Positions 1 to 5,023 of a DNA stretch of 5,023 nt are shown here, in pieces. Position 1 is the stretch's first letter; each line of letters opens with the position of its first letter. Under the pieces are notes generated by a model. That model was not told the origin of the DNA, ran no database searches, and saw only the letters and a program-made list of their open reading frames with translations. The position numbers and the translations under genes were made by a program. The stretch comes from Paramuribaculum sp. (GTDB lineage: Bacteria > Bacteroidota > Bacteroidia > Bacteroidales > Muribaculaceae): positions 1 through 5,023 of the forward strand of contig JAIDKJ010000179.1 of the NCBI GenBank assembly GCA_029051835.1, read 5' to 3'.

Positions 1-2027
1 GCACGGAGGGCTATGCCTTCGCCCCGACAGACTTCAAAGCCGCCAACAACCTCGAAGGCGTGCTCGGAGTGAAATTCGAGGGCCAGGGCGAGGTGCGCGA
101 CAACGTGCAATATTTCGTCCATGGCAAAGCCGTGATCGAATATACTCCCGCCGCAGGCGAAACCCCTGACATCTACTACACCCTCGACGGCACCGATCCG
201 CGCGACAATGTGGCGGGACGCATCCATGTCAAGGGCACACGCGCAGAGATAGAACTGACATCGGACGTGGTGCTGAGAGCCTTCGCGGCCTCTCCGGGTC
301 TCAACCCGAGTGCCGAAACGAGCCGTTCGTTCAAGAACGCCGTAAACGAAGTGCAGTATATCCTCAACTTCCTGCGCGCCGGCGTGACAGGCAACACCTA
401 CCGCTTCACGAGCAAACTTCAGATAGTGTCCTCAGGCGACAAGTATCTCTTCGTGGCAGGTCCGGTGGGTCACTTCCTCCCGGTGTACAAAGCCGACGGA
501 TGGGATGAAAGCCTCTATCCGGCCGGCAGCTACGTGCAGCATCTTCTGGCCGTGAAGAGCACCGACTCCAACGGCAACATCATGGCCGACGCAAGCCTCT
601 ACGACACCCCCGAGGCGATCGATCCCTCAGAGATCGAAGAGGCCGACAAGATTACTGTAACGCCTGACGAAGTGAGCGCCCTGACAGCTGCCAGCGCCCG
701 CCGCCTCGTCACTGTCAGCAACGTCACCGCCAAGGCCGCCGCAGCGCGCGCCGCAGGCATGGCTCCCTTCACCATCACCACCGTCGACGGCTCCCAGAGC
801 CACCCGCTTATGGACGGCAACCTCGGCAAAGTGACTATCAAGGAAGTCGACGCATCGGGCGATCTCGTCGACACCCAGCTCGGATTTGCCGACGGGGAGG
901 CCTACGACATCACCGGATTCGTGATGCTCGGCGAGGCTGCCGACGGAAGCGATGAAGCCGGCGTTGAACTCTGGCCCGTATCGGCCATCCATCTGGTGCG
1001 CACCCCTGCCGTCAGCGTCAGCCTGCAGGATGACCTGCCGGTGATCCGCACCGACGAGAACGAATATCTGGGCCGATTCAAAGATGTTGCCGCCGTAAGC
1101 CTCTCGGCAGGCAATGTGCGCAACGCCCGGATCTACTACTCGTTCGACAACGAGGAATGGTTTGAATACTTCAAGCAGCCCATAGCCGTGGAGGGAAGCT
1201 GCATGATCCATGCCAAAGCCCAGGCTCCCGGCATGGCCGAAAGCGTCCACACCCACCTGACTCTCGAGAAGGTGACCGTAAGCGGCGACATAGAGTTTGC
1301 CACAACGCCCGCGCCTGAAGGCGGCAAGGTGAGCGTATCGCTCAGCCCGGCCGACCACAACATCGCCGAGGGCGCCTACAAGATCTATTACACCACCGAC
1401 GGCACCAACCCGACCACGGCGTCGGCTCTCTACTCCGCTCCCTTCGAACTGACCGAGAGCCGCACGGTGAAGGCCATACTCGTGGAGGAGGGATGCGAGC
1501 CGGGCGCAGTGTGCACGGCCTACATCAGCGTGGCCACCGCCCCGACAACGCCCGAAGATCCCGATCCGACCGTCAGCGGCCGCGTGAAATTCACTCTCGA
1601 CGACAGCGATCCGTCAAAAGTGCTCGTGAAGATCGAACCCGACGGCGAGGTTGCTCCCGGATATAAGATCTACTACACTACCGAAGCCGGCAAGACCCTT
1701 CCGGAAGACGGCATCGAGTATAAGTCTCCGTTTGAAGTGACCGAGAGCAGCATAGTCATGGCTGTGCTCGTGGAGAACGACAAGCTGAGCGGCCCCGTCG
1801 CCGAAGTGAGCGTATGGGTCAATCCCGGTGTGACCGGCATCGACGGCATTCCGACCGATGAGGCTGAAGATGGCGTGAGAGTCGACGGCAACAGCATCGT
1901 TGCTCCCGAAGGAAGCCGCATATTCGACATCAGCGGTCGCCAGACAGGCCGCCGTGACGATCTGCGCCGTGGCGTTTATATCGTAGTAACTCCCGACGGC
2001 AAGTCGGTGAAAGTGCTTGTGAAGTAA
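1..2027 (+). CDS. Secreted multi-module protein with chitobiase C-terminal-like repeats and T9SS sorting domain (5' end missing)
   Basis: The reading frame is open from position 3 to the TAA at 2025-2027, so the N-terminus and any signal peptide lie off the left edge. The GTG at 60 is an internal valine, not a start. Four modules have the I-Y-Y-T/S-x-D-G-T-x-P pattern of the chitobiase/beta-hexosaminidase C-terminal family, at about 117-330, 1090-1265, 1278-1532 and 1572-1820; the second and fourth are degenerate in the DGT-P part. Between the first two (about 351-1000) is a region resembling the paired OB-fold modules of Bacteroidota surface proteins, with a V-S-N-V-T strand, a D-G-S turn and Y-D-I-T-G-F-V near its end; that match is from memory. 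The last 65 or so residues look like a T9SS type A sorting domain, implying export and outer-membrane attachment or release. No catalytic domain is visible; enzymatic or binding function may lie in the missing part. The family features are clear, the function unknown. Confidence 0.88.
   Translation, partial: TEGYAFAPTDFKAANNLEGVLGVKFEGQGEVRDNVQYFVHGKAVIEYTPAAGETPDIYYTLDGTDPRDNVAGRIHVKGTRAEIELTSDVVLRAFAASPGLNPSAETSRSFKNAVNEVQYILNFLRAGVTGNTYRFTSKLQIVSSGDKYLFVAGPVGHFLPVYKADGWDESLYPAGSYVQHLLAVKSTDSNGNIMADASLYDTPEAIDPSEIEEADKITVTPDEVSALTAASARRLVTVSNVTAKAAAARAAGMAPFTITTVDGSQSHPLMDGNLGKVTIKEVDASGDLVDTQLGFADGEAYDITGFVMLGEAADGSDEAGVELWPVSAIHLVRTPAVSVSLQDDLPVIRTDENEYLGRFKDVAAVSLSAGNVRNARIYYSFDNEEWFEYFKQPIAVEGSCMIHAKAQAPGMAESVHTHLTLEKVTVSGDIEFATTPAPEGGKVSVSLSPADHNIAEGAYKIYYTTDGTNPTTASALYSAPFELTESRTVKAILVEEGCEPGAVCTAYISVATAPTTPEDPDPTVSGRVKFTLDDSDPSKVLVKIEPDGEVAPGYKIYYTTEAGKTLPEDGIEYKSPFEVTESSIVMAVLVENDKLSGPVAEVSVWVNPGVTGIDGIPTDEAEDGVRVDGNSIVAPEGSRIFDISGRQTGRRDDLRRGVYIVVTPDGKSVKVLVK
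1278..1820 (+). repeat. Tandem pair of related beta modules inside the secreted protein
   Basis: Two consecutive coding units, 1278-1532 and 1572-1820, share a protein-level plan. Each starts V-S-G-x-(I/V)-x-F and passes through Y-K-I-Y-Y-T-T. Each continues with a (S)-P-F-E-(L/V)-T-E-S strand and a V-x-A-(I/V)-L-V-E strand. Each is about 83-85 codons long. They are separated by a short proline- and acid-rich linker at 1533-1571 (A-T-A-P-T-T-P-E-D-P-D-P-T). The DNA is less alike than the protein, so the duplication is probably old rather than recent. Confidence 0.75.
1827..2024 (+). other. C-terminal T9SS sorting domain (type A-like)
   Basis: The segment runs from G-V-T-G-I-D-G-I to the terminal K-V-L-V-K. 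It shows the usual order of such domains: a V-x-G-N-x-I strand, an I-F-D-I-S-G-R-Q strand and turn, an L-R-R-G-V-Y-I-V strand, and a terminal G-K-S-V-K-V-L-V-K strand ending in a basic residue right at the stop codon. In T9SS bacteria this domain directs the folded protein across the outer membrane and is usually cleaved by PorU-type sortases. The assignment is by pattern recognition. Confidence 0.8.
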
Positions 2028-2056
2028 TCGTAATTACTATCACTGTTCCTGTTAGA

Positions 2057-2088
2057 AGCGGGGTCGCGATGCGGCCCCGCTTTTTTTT
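2057..2088 (+). terminator. Strong rho-independent terminator of the secreted-protein gene
   Basis: An 11-bp stem formed by 2057-2067 and 2071-2081 has a single T-G wobble and a 3-nt loop (gat). The top of the stem is very GC-rich. It runs straight into eight T residues at 2081-2088. It begins 29 nt after the TAA stop and should separate this gene's transcript from porX. Confidence 0.93.
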
Positions 2089-2095
2089 AGAGGGG

Positions 2096-2151
2096 ATCGG
2101 AATTATCGGAGCTATCGGAGATGATCCGGGCGGCTATGATGTCTATGATGG
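2096..2151. repeat. Short 9-nt-period direct repeats in the intergenic region
   Basis: ATCGGA occurs three times, at 2096, 2105 and 2114, exactly 9 nt apart (ATCGGAATT, ATCGGAGCT, ATCGGAGAT). About 15 nt further on, CTATGATG occurs twice at 2134 and 2143, again 9 nt apart. The gap from the terminator to the porX promoter (2089-2168) holds no convincing gene or stable hairpin. The repeats could be operator-like sites, remnants of a small tandem repeat, or slippage products; their function is unknown. Confidence 0.6.
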
Positions 2152-2168
2152 CTCAGAGCTGCCTGAGA

Positions 2169-2200
2169 TTTGCGAGTTAGGGGGAATTTGAGTAATTTTG
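2169..2200 (+). promoter_or_regulatory. Bacteroidota-type promoter of porX-tsaE
   Basis: TTTG at 2169-2172 and TAATTTTG at 2193-2200 match the Bacteroidetes -33 (TTTG) and -7 (TAnnTTTG) consensus for the primary sigma factor. The centres of the two elements are 26 nt apart, as expected. The start of transcription would fall near 2203-2205, only a few bases before the ATG at 2207. The purine-rich stretch at 2180-2184 would lie upstream of the transcript and so cannot serve as a ribosome binding site. Confidence 0.68.
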
Positions 2201-2206
2201 CTTCAT

Positions 2207-3775
2207 ATGACTATGAACCGCCAACCACGTATATTATGGGCCGACGATGAGATAGATATGCTCCGGCCCCACATAATGTTTCTGGAGAGCAAAGGGTATG
2301 AACTCACTACCGTGTGCTCCGGATCGGACGCGCTTGAAGCGGTGGAATCGTCGGAGTTCGACATGGTGATACTCGACGAGCATATGCCGGGCATCACCGG
2401 CCTACAGACTCTGCAGCTCATAAAGCAGCAGCATCCCCAGCTGCCGGTGATCATGATCACCAAAAGCGAGGAGGAGAACATCATGGAACGCGCCATAGGC
2501 TCGCGCATCGCCGACTATCTGATAAAGCCCGTCAACCCCAACCAGATACTGCTCTCGATCAAAAAGACTCTCGACGGCCGTCGTCTGGCGGCCGACACTT
2601 CCACTTCGGGCTACCGCGCCGAATTCGGCGCGATCTCGGCGGGCATAGCCCAATGCGCCACGCTCGACGACTGGAAGGATATGTACCGCCGGCTCGTCTA
2701 CTGGCAGACCGAACTGTCGGCCCAGACCCACACTCTGCAGGCCGACACGGCCGAAATGGCCTCGATCCTCGCCACACAGATCGACGAGGCCAACACGGTG
2801 TTCGGCAAGTTTATACGCCGCAACTACCGCGACCTGCTGCTCAACGAACCGCTGACAAGCCCCGGACTGATACGCTCACGGGTGATGCCGCTGCTGAAGG
2901 AGGGTCCGGTGTGGTTTGTGGTGATCGACAATTTCAGGCTCGACCAGTGGCTGACGCTGAAATCGCTGCTGTCAAACCTGTTTACGTTCAGCGACGAAAC
3001 GCTCTCGCTCTCCATACTCCCCACCTGCACGCAGTTTGCACGCAACGCCATATTCGCCGGCATGATGCCTTCGGAGATCAAACGCCGGTGGCCGGAGCTG
3101 TGGGTGGAGGATGATGCAGCCGAGTCGAAAAATGCGGCCGAGGAGCGGTTGCTGGCGATGCAGCTCGAACGCTACGGCTTCCACGATCGGTTCAGCTACT
3201 CCAAGATCTTTGACTCGGAGGGGTGCGAGCAGTTCATAGCCACGATGGCCGACCGCGCCGACTGCCGGCTCAACGCCGTGGTGATCAACTTCATCGACAT
3301 GCTGTCGCATGCCCGCACCGAGTCGCGCACTGTGAGAGAGCTGGCGTCGACCGAAGCGGCCTATCTCTCGATCACCGACTCATGGCTGCGCCACTCGCCC
3401 ACCCTGGAGCTGTTCAGCCGCATAGCCGCCACCGGACAGCGGGTGGTGCTCGCCACCGACCACGGCACCATAAGAGTGGCCGGCCCGCAGCGTATAGTGG
3501 GCGACCGCACTCTCACCACCAACCTGCGCTACAAGGCCGGGCGCGGCATGGACTACAACGCCCGGCAAGTGATGGTGGCCGACCGTCCGGCGGAGATCGG
3601 GCTGCCGGTGAAACGCATCGGCGAGGAGTATGTGTTTGCCACCGGCCGCGACTTCTTCGCCTATCCCAACAACTATAACCATTACGCACAATACTACCGC
3701 GGCACCTTCCAGCATGGAGGCATCTCGATGGAAGAGATGCTCGTGCCGCTTGTAACTCTCACAAGCAAGCTATGA
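2207..3775 (+). CDS. porX: PorX-type response regulator with PglZ (alkaline phosphatase superfamily) effector domain
   Basis: The 522-residue protein has an N-terminal receiver (about 7-125), a helical middle (about 130-230) and a C-terminal PglZ domain (about 235-520). The receiver carries the acidic pair D13-D14, phosphoacceptor D57 in V-I-L-D-E-H-M-P-G, T85 and K107 in L-I-K-P. The PglZ half retains the full two-metal set of the alkaline phosphatase superfamily: D241, T273 or T275 in L-P-T-C-T-Q, D364 and H368, D418-H419 in A-T-D-H-G, and H503. In P. gingivalis PorX acts with the kinase PorY and sigma factor SigP to control T9SS, and its PglZ domain is a zinc-dependent phosphodiesterase on oligonucleotides. 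ATG 2207 is chosen as the start; ATG 2213 gives an N-terminus closer to what I recall of the family, and TTG 2198 lies inside the promoter. The stop overlaps tsaE by 4 nt. No PorY or SigP gene is in view. Orphan regulation of other genes is possible, but the family call is secure. Confidence 0.95.
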   Translation: MTMNRQPRILWADDEIDMLRPHIMFLESKGYELTTVCSGSDALEAVESSEFDMVILDEHMPGITGLQTLQLIKQQHPQLPVIMITKSEEENIMERAIGSRIADYLIKPVNPNQILLSIKKTLDGRRLAADTSTSGYRAEFGAISAGIAQCATLDDWKDMYRRLVYWQTELSAQTHTLQADTAEMASILATQIDEANTVFGKFIRRNYRDLLLNEPLTSPGLIRSRVMPLLKEGPVWFVVIDNFRLDQWLTLKSLLSNLFTFSDETLSLSILPTCTQFARNAIFAGMMPSEIKRRWPELWVEDDAAESKNAAEERLLAMQLERYGFHDRFSYSKIFDSEGCEQFIATMADRADCRLNAVVINFIDMLSHARTESRTVRELASTEAAYLSITDSWLRHSPTLELFSRIAATGQRVVLATDHGTIRVAGPQRIVGDRTLTTNLRYKAGRGMDYNARQVMVADRPAEIGLPVKRIGEEYVFATGRDFFAYPNNYNHYAQYYRGTFQHGGISMEEMLVPLVTLTSKL

Positions 3776-4197
3776 CAACAATAGAGATACCCTCACTCGC
3801 CGACATCGACAGCGCTGCCGCGCAGCTCGCCGACGCGCTGCAGGCATCGGGAGCCACCGTAGTGGCCTTCGACGGAGATATGGGCGCGGGCAAGACCACC
3901 CTGATCTCGGCTCTGTGCCGCAAGATGGGCGTGGCCGACGATATGGCCGCATCGCCCACATTCGCCATAATCAACGAGTACAGCGGATCGATGCCGCAAC
4001 CTATCTACCACTTCGACCTCTATCGCATAGAGAGCATCGAGGAGGCGCTCGATCTCGGACTCGACGACTATTTCTACTCCGGTTCGCCCTGCTTTCTGGA
4101 GTGGGCTGAGCGGATAGAGCCGCTTCTGCCCGACGATACGCTCCACGTGGCGATCATAGTGAACGCCGACGGCTCGCGCACTGTGACGATGCCCTGA
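3772..4197 (+). CDS. tsaE: tRNA threonylcarbamoyladenosine biosynthesis ATPase TsaE
   Basis: This 141-residue cytoplasmic P-loop protein matches TsaE in length and motifs. The Walker A loop is G35-D-M-G-A-G-K41-T-T. It is followed by S61-P-T-F, N-E-Y at 68-70, the H-F-D82-L-Y-R segment and the E110-W-A-E-R-I segment typical of the family. TsaE works with TsaB and TsaD: its ATPase activity resets the TsaD-TsaB complex, which transfers the threonylcarbamoyl group made by TsaC/TsaC2 to A37 of ANN-decoding tRNAs (t6A). The ATG at 3772 overlaps the porX stop as ATGA, which points to translational coupling and one transcript. No separate promoter is visible, as the upstream bases are all porX coding sequence. 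The C-terminus is short, ending soon after the last predicted strand. The gene appears complete and normal. Confidence 0.96.
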   Translation: MTTIEIPSLADIDSAAAQLADALQASGATVVAFDGDMGAGKTTLISALCRKMGVADDMAASPTFAIINEYSGSMPQPIYHFDLYRIESIEEALDLGLDDYFYSGSPCFLEWAERIEPLLPDDTLHVAIIVNADGSRTVTMP

Positions 4198-4225
4198 CAG
4201 CGGCATACACAGAATAAAACATCAA

Positions 4226-4259
4226 GGCGCCGTGTCGGAATGATTTCTGACACGGCGCC
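4226..4259 (-). terminator. Hairpin between convergent genes tsaE and pepD
   Basis: A perfect 11-bp GC-rich inverted repeat (4226-4236 with 4249-4259) can extend inward by three or four weaker pairs, leaving a small AT-rich loop. It sits 28 nt after the tsaE stop and 27 nt after the pepD stop. Read on the minus strand, the stem is followed by a T-rich but interrupted tract (TTGATGTTTTATT). On the plus side there is no T run. It is therefore most likely the pepD terminator, and may also protect or end the porX-tsaE transcript. Confidence 0.75.
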
Positions 4260-4286
4260 CTGCTATGTTATGGGATTTGCGGCGGC

Positions 4287-5023
4287 TTACTTCTTAAGGT
4301 CGGCCACCTTCTTAAGGATCAGCTTAAGATGGCAATAGAAGCGCTCTACGGCAGGGATGTGCATGCGCTCCGAAGGCGAGTGGACGCCCTGCAGAGTGGG
4401 TCCGAACGACACCATGTCGAGGTGGGGGAACTTCTCAAGGAAGAGTCCGCACTCCAGACCGGCGTGGATAGCCTTGATGGCGGGTGTCACTCCGTAAAGC
4501 TCGTTGTAGGCATCGCTGGCGATCTTCATGATGGGCGATTCGAGATTGGGCGCCCATCCGGGATAGCCTTCGCCGTGTACAACCTTGGCTCCGGCCAGTG
4601 CGAACACGGCCTCGACCTGATTGGCGATATCCCACTTGCGCGAATCCACCGAGCTGCGCTGCGAGGTGGTGACAACTACTTCATTGCCCTCCTTCATCTT
4701 GACCGAGGCGAGGTTGGTGGATGTTTCGACCAGGCCGGGCATCACACGGCTCATCGACACTACTCCGTGGGGAGCGCTGTAGATCGAGCGGATGAGCTTC
4801 ATGGTGGTGTCGGAATCGATGCAGAATTCGGGCTTCTCCACGCTCTCCATGGTGATCTCGAGCGTAGGCTCGAGGTCGGAGTATTCATTTTCCACCTCGG
4901 CGATGAAATGGTTGAGCGCCACGCGCACATCCTCTTTCTTCGAAGTGTGGACGCCTACTATGGCGTGTGCGGCGAGCGGACTGGCGTTGCGCAGGTTGCC
5001 GCCGTCGATCGCGGCGAGCGACA
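4287..5023 (-). CDS. pepD: Aminoacyl-histidine dipeptidase, M20C family (PepD-like; N-terminal part missing)
   Basis: The minus-strand frame runs from the right edge, with no stop, to TAA at 4289-4287, giving about 245 visible codons. The GTG at 4928-4926 is internal: the upstream codons continue the family sequence, including G-G-N-L-R-N. Usual PepD length is near 485 residues, so roughly half is off the edge, with most metal ligands. The visible part is the end of the lid domain and the C-terminal catalytic segment. It holds I-H-A-G-L-E-C-G (His codon 4466-4464) and F-G-P-T-L-Q-G-V-H-S-P-S-E, whose histidine (4382-4380) matches the C-terminal metal ligand. The enzyme is a cytosolic zinc dipeptidase that cleaves Xaa-His and other dipeptides for amino acid recycling. 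It is convergent with tsaE and shares no transcript with it. The segment N-A-S-P-L-A-A differs from the usual N-A-I-P-R-E-A. The family call is firm; substrate range is not readable from here. Confidence 0.92.
   Translation of the reverse strand, partial: SLAAIDGGNLRNASPLAAHAIVGVHTSKKEDVRVALNHFIAEVENEYSDLEPTLEITMESVEKPEFCIDSDTTMKLIRSIYSAPHGVVSMSRVMPGLVETSTNLASVKMKEGNEVVVTTSQRSSVDSRKWDIANQVEAVFALAGAKVVHGEGYPGWAPNLESPIMKIASDAYNELYGVTPAIKAIHAGLECGLFLEKFPHLDMVSFGPTLQGVHSPSERMHIPAVERFYCHLKLILKKVADLKK

Noticed and set aside
60..62. GTG at 60 as the start of the secreted-protein gene
   Set aside because: The frame is open upstream to the window edge, and a secreted T9SS protein needs a signal peptide, which is not present after this codon.
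627..1358. 243-codon open frame on the minus strand within the secreted-protein gene
   Set aside because: It lies antisense to a well-supported coding region. Its product is an unstructured Gly/Ala/His-rich string with no recognisable motif. GC-rich coding DNA commonly leaves such open shadows.
2198..2206. TTG at 2198 as the porX start
   Set aside because: The TTG is part of the TAATTTTG promoter element, so it would lie upstream of the predicted transcript start. ATG codons follow at 2207 and 2213.
2089..2206. Possible small RNA or riboswitch in the gap before porX
   Set aside because: I see no stable fold, terminator or own promoter in this stretch, and the predicted porX transcript starts too near the ATG to contain a riboswitch.
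2653..3114. 153-codon plus-strand frame inside porX, and a similar one at 3223-3678
   Set aside because: Both are in a different frame from conserved PglZ sequence and give Arg/His/Pro-rich products typical of frame shadows. There is no sign of a frameshift in porX.
4926..4928. GTG (minus strand) as the start of the dipeptidase
   Set aside because: Codons from 4929 to the right edge continue the M20C sequence, including G-G-N-L-R-N, so the gene is cut by the window and not short.

Overview
The window looks like chromosomal DNA of a GC-rich Bacteroidota, most likely order Bacteroidales. A Muribaculaceae-like gut commensal is my best guess; Rikenellaceae such as Alistipes is an alternative. 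The evidence is a PorX-type response regulator fused to a PglZ domain, a C-terminal type IX secretion (T9SS) sorting domain on the first gene, a TAnnTTTG-class promoter, and the lack of clear Shine-Dalgarno sites at the starts. The genus is inference.

Layout, left to right. (1) From the left edge to 2027 (+) is the 3' part of a large secreted modular protein. It has four chitobiase/hexosaminidase C-terminal-like beta modules, a central region resembling Bacteroidota OB-fold modules, and a C-terminal T9SS sorting domain. A strong intrinsic terminator follows (2057-2088). (2) The gap from 2089 to about 2200 holds short 9-nt-period repeats and a Bacteroidota-type promoter. (3) porX (2207-3775, +) encodes an intact receiver plus PglZ protein, and overlaps by 4 nt with (4) tsaE (3772-4197, +), the ATPase for tRNA t6A37 synthesis. 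(5) A perfect 11-bp hairpin lies between the convergent genes. (6) From 4287 to the right edge (-) is the C-terminal half of a pepD-like M20C dipeptidase.

porX and tsaE appear to form a short, translationally coupled operon read from a promoter so close to the start codon that the mRNA would be almost leaderless. PorX is known in Porphyromonas gingivalis as a regulator of T9SS, and the gene just upstream is a T9SS cargo. The strong terminator and separate promoter argue against co-transcription. pepD is an unrelated housekeeping peptidase gene on the other strand.

I found no mobile element, CRISPR array, tRNA or rRNA. Most of the window belongs to known families. The points most worth a second look are the complete catalytic set in the PorX PglZ half, the near-leaderless promoter, the porX-tsaE coupling and the intergenic repeats. 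I do not see strong evidence of a wholly undescribed system.
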